Source of the DNA: Ascarosepion bandense
Taxonomy: Eukaryota; Mollusca; Cephalopoda; Sepiida; Sepiidae
DNA length: 64,000 nucleotides
Assembly: GCA_037127315.1 (NCBI GenBank)
Contig: JBBBDQ010000330.1
Span: 4,891,501 to 4,955,500, forward strand
Direction of reading: 5' to 3'
Below, in pieces: positions 24,381 to 35,074 of this stretch; positions within the stretch are counted from its first letter, which is position 1; the number at the start of each line of letters is the position of its first letter. The notes under the pieces were generated by a model that ran no database searches, was not told where the DNA came from, and saw only the letters and a program-made list of their open reading frames with translations. The position numbers were made by a program, and so were the translations under genes.

Positions 24381-24995
24381 TCTTTTGAACTGTTTTGTTC
24401 TATCTGGTTCCAAGAGAAGTTCTGAATGATAAAAGTTAATTCACTGCTAATTTTTTTTTTATTATTATTATTATTAACCAGCAAAGCTGTACATTTAATT
24501 TAAATATCTATTATGTTTTTTTCTTAATAATCTTGATCTGTTGTATAAACATGTAAAATCTTTCCTATTCTCTTAAACCATATGCATAATTTTTGTGGTG
24601 ATAAAGATATCATTTTTACAGTGAATAGTTGTGACACTATAATCTGAATATTCCAATGTTTATTCAAAGCTTTTTTTTTTTTTTAATAATGCAACACAAG
24701 TCCAAATAGGAAAGAGTGACAGTTATTAGTTGAATTTTTATCTGAAATTTTCACAGTATACTGTTCAGTTTTAATATTTACCACTGAATTAGGTATATTT
24801 GCAAAGGAGTGTTAAGAAAATATTGATTTGTTGTGTAAAATAAATGTTCTTTTTCTTTTCATTACTAGGCTGAAGTCTTACTGATGTCTTACTTTATTAT
24901 TGCAAAGTGATAAATCATAAAAACATGATTTGAGAAACTTCTCCAGGACATCCCTTTTAATGTAGGGATTGCCACTAATTCACAATATCTAAGAT
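24381..24995. other. No gene seen
   Basis: AT-rich with an (ATT)n stretch near 24460 and T tracts. Confidence 0.45.
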
Positions 24996-24999
24996 TTCA

Positions 25000-26290
25000 A
25001 ATGAATTTTTAAAAATGAAAAAGCTTTCATTTTAGCTTTACTTGAAAGCTAATGGATTAACTTTACTATTTCTAGTGAGCAAAATACTCTGTAGTGTATT
25101 TCAAACAAAAATTATATTGATAAGAATTTTTTTTTTTTTGTTTAAATAGCTGCTTAGCACCTCTTTTTTTAGCCATTTTTCATCACAATCTTCCAAAAAT
25201 AAGAGCCTTTTCTGAACATTTATTTGAGGAATATTAACTGATTTGAAAGTATAATTGACAGGCATTGACAGGTGATGATATAGTGATTGTTGTATAGGTA
25301 CTCTATTTGTAAAACATAAATTAAGAAAATATGAGCACCTTTTTATATATATATATATATATAAGTACTCAGTAATCTTAAAAATGTTTCAAAATATTCT
25401 TCACGATCTAATTTGAGGAACATCAACTATAAATTTACTATAGTTATCACTCTTATTTTTCTGATCATGTCATATGGTCAACCATATTTTCAAAAAAGGG
25501 TACATTACATAATAATTTACAATTATTTTAAAAATCTTGGTTCAAAATGTTTTGTATTAATCTTTTCTATTTTTGATTAATAAATATAGCTTTCACTGAA
25601 CTATCACCTAATGCAAATAAAGAAATGCAAAATTTTAAAAAATTATGATAAAAAGTGATTAAAATAAAAAACAATTCTTGTGAACTCATTATTTATAAAA
25701 AAAAAAATGCTTTTTCTTAAGATAGTGTCCTTAATAAATCTTATTTATAAAAGCATTTAAGTTTTTCTAATTAAATAATGTCAGTTTTATTGCACTTATT
25801 TGACAATTTGGAGCAGTTTAGAAAAAAAATTGATTTATGCTATTCGAGGAGTCCTGCTTTTAACTAATAAAACAAATTTTGGGATGAAAATTTAATATTT
25901 CAAAATTTCATGAGATTAAGTGTATATGGCAAGGGATAACATGTAAACAAAAAAAGATATATTTTTACCAAGATTTTATAAAAGCAAAATATTCAAAAAT
26001 AATTTTATTCAGTTGTTTTTTTAAATAAATTTTGAAAGTCTCATTAAAATCTGACAATTTGATTTTTGCAAGAATTTCAAAATCAATGAAGGTAGTAAAA
26101 CACAGATCATAAATATTATGTCAACCACAAGTGCAAAAATAAACTATTTTAACCAAAGTATCAAGCATGCTAGAAAAGATTAAAAAAAAAAAAATTGAAT
26201 AAAATAATTAAAAAAAATGTTTTGGTCTTTGCTTCTTAATAACATTTTTACAATAAAAGTTTGTTTTTATTAAGTTTGGAGATTTTTCAT
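25000..26290 (+). repeat. AT-rich repeat E, copy 5
   Basis: Contains GAAAAAGCTTTCATTTTAGC, GAGCAAAATACTCTGTAGTG, GGAGTCCTGCTTTTAACTAA at about 25850 and GCTAGAAAAGATTAAAA at about 26168. Immediately precedes the first visible TAF4 exon. Confidence 0.7.
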
Positions 26291-26366
26291 CATGCTAGGC
26301 TGTTTTTTTTGTTTTTTTGTTTTTTTTAACCTCATTCATTTTTCCTTCACAATTTGGATCTTTCAG

Positions 26367-26531
26367 AATGCTATTACTCTTCCTACAAGTATCCAACTCC
26401 AGCCAGGTACTGTGCTGGTCAAAAATGATCAGGGTCAGTTAGTCTTGGTACAAGCCAGTCAAGCTAGTGTGCTTCAGCCACAAACCACTACAAACACTGC
26501 TGTCCTACCTGGAAAATTACACAATGCCAAG
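26367..26531 (+). CDS. TAF4: TAF4 internal exon, conserved pre-TAFH block (first visible)
   Basis: This 165-bp exon encodes 55 residues and is phase 0 at both ends. A pyrimidine-rich stretch and TTTCAG acceptor end at 26366, and an AAG|GTAAGT donor follows 26531. The peptide starts NAITLPTSIQLQPGTVLVK and continues with DQGQLVLVQ, then a Gln/Ser/Thr-rich tail. Animal TAF4 has the same pattern in its conserved block ahead of TAFH, where a PPG-VLV motif is followed by an acidic or Asn-Gly-Gln-Leu turn. The surrounding open frame opens with a Met at 26292 in a T-rich intron tail. I do not regard that Met as a start, because the strong acceptor separates it from the conserved peptide and earlier exons are expected. 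The next exon is 17 kb downstream. Confidence 0.9.
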
Positions 26532-27920
26532 GTAAGTAGACTTTTCTTTTTCTGTATATATGTTCTAAAAAATACATGTTTTTGTCTTCAATTTTATATA
26601 TTTTACATAAGAGCAATGTTACTCACAAAACTCCTTTTACTTTATTCAAACATCTGCCATTCCACACACAAGTAATTATCCTTGTTTATGTATTGTTAGC
26701 ATAGAAAATGATGCCATTATTTAAGTATGGATCAGCACTTCCATCAAAGGTTAATGTTGTATCTGTATACTTTAACTAATTTAGAATTTGCAAGATATTT
26801 TTACCATACTGTTCAAGCAGCAGTATGCTGATGTAATGCATACATTACTTGCAGGCTTACTTTTAGGACAAACCATCAAATCTGGGAAGAATCCATTTGC
26901 TATTTTATATATCTGTTTGCTTCAGCTTAAGTTATGGACAGAGAAACCGGCAGAAAATAAAATCACTGTTCATTATTATATTTAAATGATTATGAACTGA
27001 TTTTGTAAGAAAGTTCCCCATTTCCAACCATGAATCCTTGTCAAACTGAGAAAAGATTCTCTTCAATTTGTCTTCTGTATCTTTGAAGGCATGAATTATT
27101 TAGACCAATATTCACATTTTATTTTTGATTATTACTTTTAAGCCAATTCATTTTCGGTCCTGGGTATAACGGTAAACTGAATTCAACAGCAAGGCCTCTG
27201 ATTGGGAGGTTGAGAAGTATGGAACCACCTCTTAATTGCTGTTGTTCCCAGGTCCACCCTAACCCAGAGTGGTAGCACCTGTTAGGGTTTCAGCTATGGG
27301 CAAATAGTTAACCCACAAACTGGGGTCAAAACACTATGAAAGTATAAAAATTGACTTTTATAGAAAAATAAACATTTTTGAAGTGGGGGGGGGGGGGGGA
27401 TTATAACCATCACACATTTTTGAAGGAAAAAAAATTATTCCCAGCAATACATTTTTTAACACAAAACTAGAAGGTATCTTCAATTTCCTAAAATAAACAA
27501 AAAACAACAAATTTTTTTTTATCAAATTCTGACTAAATCAACCTTCTCACTACAACTGAACATAAAAAAATACCTTAAAACCCCACCTTTTTGGAATGAA
27601 TAACCCACAGAGGTGTTGATATGCCGTTAAACAAAAATCAATTCATTTTAACCATCCTTGGGTGTTAAACATCTGATTGGTTGGCTTTTATAAATTATGC
27701 TACAACTCCAAATTCCTATCTGTTAATTGGATACATGCATTATTCTCATTGAATTTGTGGCAAAAATTAGCAAATTAAAAATTATGGGTAAGATAACAAA
27801 TTCTCAAAGATCTTATAAGGTCCATACACACTCAGGGCTCAATGAAAATCATCTTCAGTGATAAGAGGACATTAGTTTGGATATTTGGGGACAATAAAGC
27901 AAGACTGAATTTTTAATTAA
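26532..27920. other. TAF4 intron, nothing recognised
   Basis: AT-rich intron sequence with a G tract at about 27386-27400. A block at about 27160-27330 (GGTCCTGGGTATAACGG...) is less AT-rich and may be an unrecognised SINE. Confidence 0.45.
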
Positions 27921-27924
27921 AACT

Positions 27925-28600
27925 TTTGACAAACATGGATGCATGTGCCTGTAATAAGACGTAGTGTCAAAAGGATGGTTTTTCCCCATGACACCACTTA
28001 GTTAACTATCTTCATTCTTTGGCAATGTTTGTTTTTTAAAATGTGACGATTGGAATAAAACAAACATCTGAAAGTGAATTCATACATTTTTTGAACATTT
28101 GCAACAAAAATACTAAACCCTATTTGTTTATTTACAAGAATAAATTTATATTTACAAAATTCATCAAACTATACAACAAAATATAATCTAAGTAAAGATC
28201 CGAAGATCAAAAATAGATCTGACCATCACCAGGTGAAAAATTTAAAAAGTAATGCAACTTGAAAGCAATGGAAAAGTTTAGAAAGCAAGACATCTTCCAA
28301 AATTCTGTAAAAATAATATAACCTTACCAAAAAACATTTGTTATGACCTTAAATGATCCCATAAGGATTGATAGGTCATTAAACTTCGAAACAAACAAAT
28401 ATTTACAAAATTCTAAAAACTAATGCAATATTTATCATTTACTAATTTAGAAATAAAACCATTTTTATTCATGAACATTTACTAAATTTAATATGTGAAC
28501 CAACTCTTAAGAAATCCTTTTTGAATCAATTGGCAATTAACAAATGGCTTGCCACTGATTCTAATTAATTATATAGTAAATAGTGTATATAAGCAATCTA
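27925..28600. repeat. Repeat G, copy 2
   Basis: Shares ACAAACATGGA..GCATG, CTTTGGCAATGTTTGTTTTT and TTTACAAGAATAA with 7515-8146, and at 28420-28600 the TTTATCATTTAC and GAATCAATTGGCAATTAA blocks. About 230 bp near 28175-28410 is extra compared with copy 1. Confidence 0.6.
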
Positions 28601-28738
28601 ATAAATAAATAATGTTTATTATTTCAGCCTGTACTCTTGCTTAAAAACAAATTTCAAAATAATGGCTGTAGGGCATGGAGACCATGGTTGAAAGATTGAA
28701 TGGGTCTAAATATTTATTTCCTTAAACATTTTGCTGGT

Positions 28739-29730
28739 GGGTTATTCCATGTCAAAACGCCAGCAAAAGTTGAAATCTCCATCCACCGACATCGAATTAC
28801 TTGAAATTTGGCACAAATGTCCCCCTTCAGGACTTTAGAAAGTGTGCCAAATTATTTTGTCCTAAACCTTACCACTCTGTCTGATTTGGGAGAGAGGGGC
28901 TTGTAATTTTCCTATTTTGTCTCTACATTAAGGCTGCACAGTGTCACAGAATCTGTGTTTTTAAAAAAAATGAAAAAAAAAAAAAATCCATACATCCAAT
29001 GTTTCTTAAATTTGGTATGCAGGCCAAATAAGGACTGTAGGATCCAAATATCCAACTATTTTAATCCTATACCTGATGGAAAATTTTATTTTACTCATCC
29101 AAATGCATGACTTCAAAATCAACAACTTTTCACCTATGTAGCTTATGGGCAGTCTGTAGAAAATATGTCCTAACATCTACTATGCCTGCTCAAGTTCACC
29201 AAAGAATTTGAGGGGGGGGGGTTCAAGTCTAGTTTAGAAGATATGACCCTGCCAAGTTTAGTTTTTTTTTTTTCTTATGTATATGCAGGATTTCAGTGAA
29301 ATATTATACTTAAAGACAATCATTCTAATGCTCCATGACCTCTCAAATGTTGATATTGTGACTTATTCAATAAAATTGTTTTTATTAATTTTAAAAAAAT
29401 AAAATAAATATTTCACAGATATTACTTTTTGTACAGATATATTGTCTTTAACAAGTGATAAATATTATCTCATGCTAAATAATCAACATTGCTTAGAATA
29501 TTTGTAGATGTCACTAAACATGAAATTAAAAGAATTATTTTTTGTTTGTGTTTTTTTAAATTTTTATTTTGATAAAATTTCATAAAACAAGAGTTGATGT
29601 TTTTGAATTCAGAAGAAAGTGATAATAAAAAAGAATATATAAAGTCGTTTATGTAGTTTAGATTCTAAGATTTTAAAATCTTAGAATCTAAACTACACTA
29701 TGCACTAAATTATGTTGTGTATATAGACTA
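28739..29730 (+). repeat. Left terminal inverted repeat of the long-TIR transposon
   Basis: Matches the reverse complement of 34868-33160 (less the insertion) block by block: AATTTGGCACAAATGT, AAATTATTTTGT.CTA, TAAGGC.GCACAGTG, CATACATCCAAT.TTTCTTA, AATGCATGACT, GATTTCAGTGAAA.ATTATA and CAGAAGAAAGTGATAA. The 46-bp palindrome at 29652-29697 is an extra feature of this arm only. Confidence 0.85.
29652..29697. repeat. Perfect 46-bp palindrome
   Basis: Two 23-base arms without spacer; centre TTTTAAAA between 29674 and 29675. Absent from the matching place in the right arm of the element. Confidence 0.95.
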
Positions 29731-29918
29731 AATTGTTTAAACATGGCCTCTAGTAGGGTAATCAACAGTATATAGAATATTTATGGCACTAAGCATATTT
29801 ATGAAGTTGAAAAGAATGGCTTTCATTACTCTTTGTGATCTACTTTATAATTGTTATTTTAAAACTTTTTTTTACAAATATTAATGATCAATTTATGGAA
29901 CAAAAACTTTTTTTCAAA

Positions 29919-29983
29919 AAAAATTTGATAAGAATGATGAAGTGTACAAAAATTGTACACTTCATCATTCTTATCAAATTTTT
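29919..29983. repeat. Perfect hairpin, 31-base arms, 3-base loop
   Basis: Arms 29919-29949 and 29953-29983 are exact reverse complements, loop AAA. Followed by AT-only palindromic sequence. Lies inside the long-TIR transposon just beyond its left arm. Confidence 0.95.
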
Positions 29984-30309
29984 AAAATTTAAATTTTTAA
30001 AATTTAAAATCATATCAAAGAGTTTTCCATATTTATCTAGTCCCTTAACTCTCTTTGACCACCATCTTGGTAGGGGTAAGATCTGTGGTACCCAGGCCAT
30101 AAATGTGATAAAGATGAAATCAAATCAAACTGGGAACTTTGAATGACCCTCTTATGACCAGGACGGACACTGGTCTCTCTAGTGCTGAAACATCAGTCAC
30201 TTACCATCCAGTATCCAAGGACAAAGGTGGCATTTTCCTAACTACTTGGATTTTTTACTAGCTCACATAGGATAATAAAAGTACAGAAGGTTCTTTTTTC
30301 AGTTAAAGA

Positions 30310-32810
30310 TGGATTGCTCTATTTGTACCAAGCCAACAATTGAAACATGATTTATTCCATGATAAACAGGTTGGATTGATTTCAGTTGATCAGTTGGATG
30401 CAATGATTGTAAAGCTTATTGGCTATAAAACAGGTATTGATGAGGATAAAATACAGACTGTTACCATCACAAGCAGACCTTGTTGACTAACTATGAATGG
30501 CTTGAAAAGAGATGTTGTAATCCATGTAAAAATCATAAAAGCAAACCAAAGGTGGTTTTAAACCAATTTCATTGTAGATGGCAGACAAGGCAAAGGCTAA
30601 GTTGGTACTAATCCCAGGCAAGAAACTCTGCCCTAATTGTTGAATACAAATCCACAAACTTCTTCCTGCTGATGAAGAACCAAGACTTGTATCAGACAAA
30701 ATACAAGAGCTTGAAGCAGGTAGAATCAGAAAAGGGTAGTAATAATGAAGAACCAAGACTTATATCTGATGAGGAAATGAAAGAGAGATATCAATGAATG
30801 TTTCTCTGCTATTAGAATTTTTCCACTGAAAACAAAAGGGCTTCATTACTCTGGAAAAGCTTGTATATGTAAGAGAAAAATTTATTCTGAAATGCAATGT
30901 ATAAAGACCAAAGTATGCAGTTCATTAAACATGGACTTTGGGCTGTTGAATGATGAGGCATTAAAATTCAAAAATGAGATTTTAGATAAAGCTAAGTGCT
31001 TTTTATAAAATTATAGTTTCTTGTAGCAAAAGTGAAGACAGTGGAATCAACTAAAATGAAAATACAGATCTTGACACTTGCCCATACCAACTAGTCACAC
31101 AAAAAAAGTCATGAATGTGTTTAGTGTTTCAGTACACATTGTACACAAGGCTTGCAAATTCTGTTTGGAAAGAGGTATTTTAGCTATGCTAGAACAAAAA
31201 ACGAGGAAGTCTTTGCCTGCTGATATTGCACAGCTAGTGGAAGCATTTTACCAAGATGATTAATATACTTGACTGATGCCAGGCAGGAAAGCTTACATTA
31301 GTATTAAATGTAATATTCATCAGCCGAAGACTCATCTTGTACAACCTAAATAGGCTCTTCAGAGCATTCAAGGAACAGAACCCAATGTATATCCTTAAAA
31401 TCCTTAGGGTTTTTAAATATTGTAGTCTAATGCTGAAATGGTGTGTCCTTGCTGGTAGTGCAGGTACACATGCTGTATGTGTATATACTACCCACCAAAA
31501 CATGAAATTATTACTGGAACCACCGAATGTATCATATCAAGATCTCTGTAATACCAGTAGCAGAGAATGTATGATTCATAGGTTCCCAAATTGCCCTAAA
31601 TCATCAGGGCATCTTGAAAAACTTCTTTATGACACTATTGAAGAATATATTGATAATGCTGAATCAATAGTTCTTCCATCCAACAACAACTGACTGATCA
31701 ACTTTGACAACACAAAAGGAATCCTGTCAAACTTACATTGATTTAGTTGTTTTGCAACTGAATAAACTAGCACCACATTCTTACTTGGTTAAATCACAAT
31801 CCAGGTACTTAACACAAAAAAAGGAGGAGATTAGTGACAGTGAAGTTTTGTTCCTGAGTGAACTTTGCTGAGAACTACAAATTTGAAGTTCAAGACAAGA
31901 TCCAGAGTTTTCATTGGAGCACCTCGCAATATACTTTACATCCAGTGGTACTCTACTTTAAGCTTGAAAACGCAATGCAAAAATCAATATTTCTGCATTA
32001 TGTCAAGTGACAACTCACATAATATAGCATTTGTATATGGTACAGAAAAAATTGAGGTAATCAAAGCTACTATACCAAATATAAAAAAATATTGAGTATT
32101 TTACTGATGATTGTGCAGCGCAAGACAAGAATTATAAGAACTTTGCTAATTCATGCAACCACCAGAAAGATTTTGAACTCCATGCAAAATGGAATTTCTT
32201 TGCAGAAACTCATGGTAAACAATCGTGTGATGACATAGGTAGGACAGTGAAAAGGTTAGTGTCAAAAAGAAAATCTCCAAAGACCAGATACCAAACAATT
32301 CCTTTCTACAGAATCTATGCTTGAATATTGCAAATCTGCAACTAAAGGTATCAAATTCATTCTGGTTGAAAAGAAGGAAACTGAGAAAGCAAGGAGGAGC
32401 CTCACCATAAAATTTAAAAATGCATCCACAGTTCCAGGAACAAGTTTTCATCGATTTATTACTCATCAGAGATAAAATAGTCATGAAACAATGTTGCAAA
32501 GATGGAAACTATTACCTAATATATGACTTCTCATTTGAGGCTGAAGAAAAAGCAGTGACATTTGTTGTTTCAGGATATGTTTGTTTCAGGTGCGACAATA
32601 AAGATTTGTTTTGGTATAGTCCTGAAAATTGATACAGAGAATAAAGACTTGCTGATTAAGTTCATGCACCCACCTCTTCCATCACATTCATTTTACTGGA
32701 AAGAGGATTTTAAGGATATGTTTTATGCCATTAATGAATATTCAGTGCACTGTTGATGTCCCTACAACACCAAATGGTAGAGGTTATCATTTGTCTAAGA
32801 TGGATTAATT
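30310..32810 (+). pseudogene. Decayed transposon gene of an uncharacterised invertebrate protein family (putative transposase)
   Basis: Read across frames, left to right. A Cys-rich start MDCSICTKP is at about 30310, followed by LCPNC at about 30628. A segment ending LPADIAQLVEAFYQDD is at 31213-31260, then a PGRKAYISIK piece. CVLAGSAGTHAVCV is at 31443, followed by TTHQN. An ENYKFEV-like piece is at about 31870. DDCAAQDKNYKNF is at about 32108, then WNFFAETHGKQSCDDIGRTV at 32190-32250. FMHPPLPSHSFYW is at 32671 and VPTTPNGRGYHL at about 32760, then a stop. This motif series recurs in proteins I recall from many invertebrate genomes. The Asp-rich -D-A-Q-KN and H-K--CD-IG motifs suggest an RNase H-like nuclease, but this is inference. 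Multiple stops and frameshifts. Confidence 0.65.
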
Positions 32811-32874
32811 ATCTGTGCAGAAAATTGCATCCAAAACAATTTCGTCTATCTCAGTAAGTTAAGTGCTGTACGTG

Positions 32875-33159
32875 ATACACGCTTGGGTGATCATGTCTTG
32901 AAAGAGACATGACTGACTGAGCAGAAGATTATTTCACAGTAGGTTGCTATTACTTTCTGTGGTAGACTGGTTGCCATCCAAGGCTATAGAACCCAATCTG
33001 TCCTGTTATTTAACCCATAACTGGAGGGGAGAGATGGATTAACACCTTTCCCAAAAATATTTGCATGTAAGTGAATGCAAGGAATTCAATTGAAATTCAA
33101 GCTTGGCTGCCCAATTTCTCATTCCAAGCCGATATCCACTGCACCACAATGCACAGTCT
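32875..33159 (-). repeat. tRNA-derived SINE, family A, near full length
   Basis: About 280 bp with all family blocks. On the minus strand the head (33159 leftwards) has A-box-like TGTGGTGCAGTGG and B-box-like AAGCTTGAATTTC. Sits between the decayed gene and the right TIR of the transposon. Confidence 0.8.
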
Positions 33160-33944
33160 ATATGCACAACAAAATTTAATGCACAGTGTAGTTTAGAATG
33201 TAATTTTTTTAAAGACTTTGTATATTTATTTTTATCACTTTCTTCTGAATAAAAAAAATCAAATGTTTTGTTTCATAAAAATAATTTATCAAAATAAAAA
33301 TTTAAAAACACAAACAAAAAGAATTTCTTTCAATTTCATATGTTTAGTGCCATCTACAAATATTCTATGCACTGTTGATTATCTTGCATGAGAAAATGTT
33401 TACCACTTATTAAAGACAGTATATCTGTACAAAAATAAATATCTGCAAAACATATATTTATTTTATTTTTTGAAATTAATAAAAACCATCTTATTGAATA
33501 AGTCACTTAGCACAATATCAACATTTGGGAGGTCATGAAGCATTAGGATGATTGTCTTTAATTATAATCTTTCACTGAAATCCTGCACATACAAAGGGAA
33601 AAAACTCTAAACTTGGCAGTCATATCTTCTAAAGTAGACTTGAACTCCCTCACAAAATTCTATGAACTTGAGTAGGTATTAGGAAAAAGTATTATGAAAA
33701 TTGAAGAGTCTGTATTTTCAACAGACTGACCATAAGCTACATAGGTGAAAAGTTGATTTTGGAGTCATGCATTTGGATAAGTAAAATAAAATTTTCTGTT
33801 GGGTACAGGGTTAAAATAGTTGAATATTTTAGCTTCTACGGTCCTTATTTGGCCTACATGCCAAATTTAAGAAATATTGGATGTATAGAAAAAATTTTTT
33901 AAATTTTTTAAAAAAACACTGGGAATCTGTCACTGTGCGGCCTT

Positions 33945-33979
<35 letters not shown>

Positions 33980-34690
33980 CATATCACCCCAAGCAAGGTG
34001 GTAACACCACTGATGTGCAGGGGGCTACATAAGACTGAGAAGATTAGAAAAGAGAAAAACCGGAAACCACATCCTAAACAGGAAACAAGGGATGAGCCTC
34101 TTCACCTGTTCAATAGACGTGGGTGGAGTGTGAACTGGACGATAGTTTAGTCTATCTACTCCAATTGAAAAAAAAAAAAGAAAAAGTGTAAAGATTGAAA
34201 AAGAGAAAACTGGAAACCGCATCCTAAACAGGAAACAAGGGATGAGCCTCTTCACCTGTTCAATAGACGTAGGTGGAGTGTGAACTGGACGATAGTTTAG
34301 TCTATCTACTCCAATTGAGAACAAAAAAAAGTTAAAGATTTCAAAAGACGAAAAAAAAAAGTGACTTATTAAGTTTTAACTTAGTTAAAGTCCAGTCAAA
34401 AAATTTTTTCTAAAAATAAAATCAAACGTACAGTTAGACATGAAAAGTTTTTAAAATTAAGCAAAAATATTGGGCAAAAACGGAGAAGAAAAGAAAACAA
34501 AAAAAATATGGCATACCTATAATTCAAGTCAAGATTCCAAGCCAAACTACGGGCAAATTGAATAAAAAAGAAAAAAGATATTTCTAACTTTGGTCAGGGG
34601 AGATGGGAGACTAAGAGTGTCCGTCACCACCAACCAGGCAACAGAAAGAAAAGAGGGATACTAAGGAAAGTAAAGACGAGGTTCCAGAGA
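33945..34690 (-). mobile_element. 5'-truncated LINE insertion inside the right TIR
   Basis: A T tract (33949-33977, poly-A on the minus strand) is followed by ATCATATCACCCCAAGCAAG and GTGCAGGGGGC, the inverted LINE 3' tail seen at 18.8 and 22.5 kb. The left TIR matches on both sides of it, proving a later insertion. Contains a tandem duplication, next entry. Confidence 0.8.
34065..34320. repeat. Two-copy tandem duplication in LINE tail
   Basis: Two units of about 128 bp, each with GAAACCACATCCTAAACAGG-like sequence, GGGATGAGCCTCTTCACCTG and TAGTTTAGTCTATCTACTCC, differ at only a few bases apart from an A-rich linker. Confidence 0.9.
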
Positions 34691-35074
34691 GACAAAAAAA
34701 GGGAAATTATAAGCCACCACCTCCTAAAAAAAATTTGGAATGGTAAGGCCTAGCACAAAATAATTTAGCACACTTTCCTAACTCATGAAAAGGAAACATT
34801 TGTGCCAAATCTTAAGTAATTTAGTATCAGTGGGTGTGAGGATCTGGTGAATTGACATGGAAATACCCTTGTGCTCTTGTTATGATAACAGCTCTAAATG
34901 ATACAGTTTAAAATTTTTGAGGGATGATGATAAAAAAAAGTCTGGAGGTCTGCAAGAGATAGATAGGTAATATTTTTCAATGTCACCAGAAAAATTCATT
35001 ACATAGAGATAGATAATTCTCTTTATACAGTGAATGATTCTGGTGAGAATTATTTGAAATACCTGTTTATGATA

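Larger units (their letters stand above)
28739..34868. mobile_element. Long-terminal-inverted-repeat DNA transposon, superfamily not identified
   Basis: The ends read GGGTTATTCCATGTCAA (left, 28739) and, inverted, GGGTATTTCCATGTCAA (right, 34868). Similarity continues inward for about 1 kb on each side. The middle (about 30310-32810) is a decayed gene whose pieces resemble an uncharacterised protein family common in invertebrate genomes. The right repeat contains an inserted LINE tail (33945-34690) and its inner edge touches a SINE (32875-33160). No perfect target duplication was recognised. Confidence 0.8.
33160..34868 (-). repeat. Right terminal inverted repeat, with LINE insertion
   Basis: Inverted partner of 28739-29730. 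Similarity is lost between about 33945 and 34690, where a LINE tail is inserted, and resumes to 34868. The inner end near 33160-33190 includes AATGCACAGTGTAGTTTAGA, matching the left arm beyond its palindrome. Confidence 0.85.

Noticed and set aside
26292..26366. Met at 26292 as TAF4 start codon
   Set aside because: The sequence from 26292 is a T-rich intron end followed by a good acceptor. The conserved TAF4 block begins after it, and animal TAF4 has more N-terminal sequence.
1..26366. Upstream TAF4 exons
   Set aside because: Looked for Gln/Pro/Thr-rich conserved peptides with splice sites; none convincing. Low-complexity exons could be missed.
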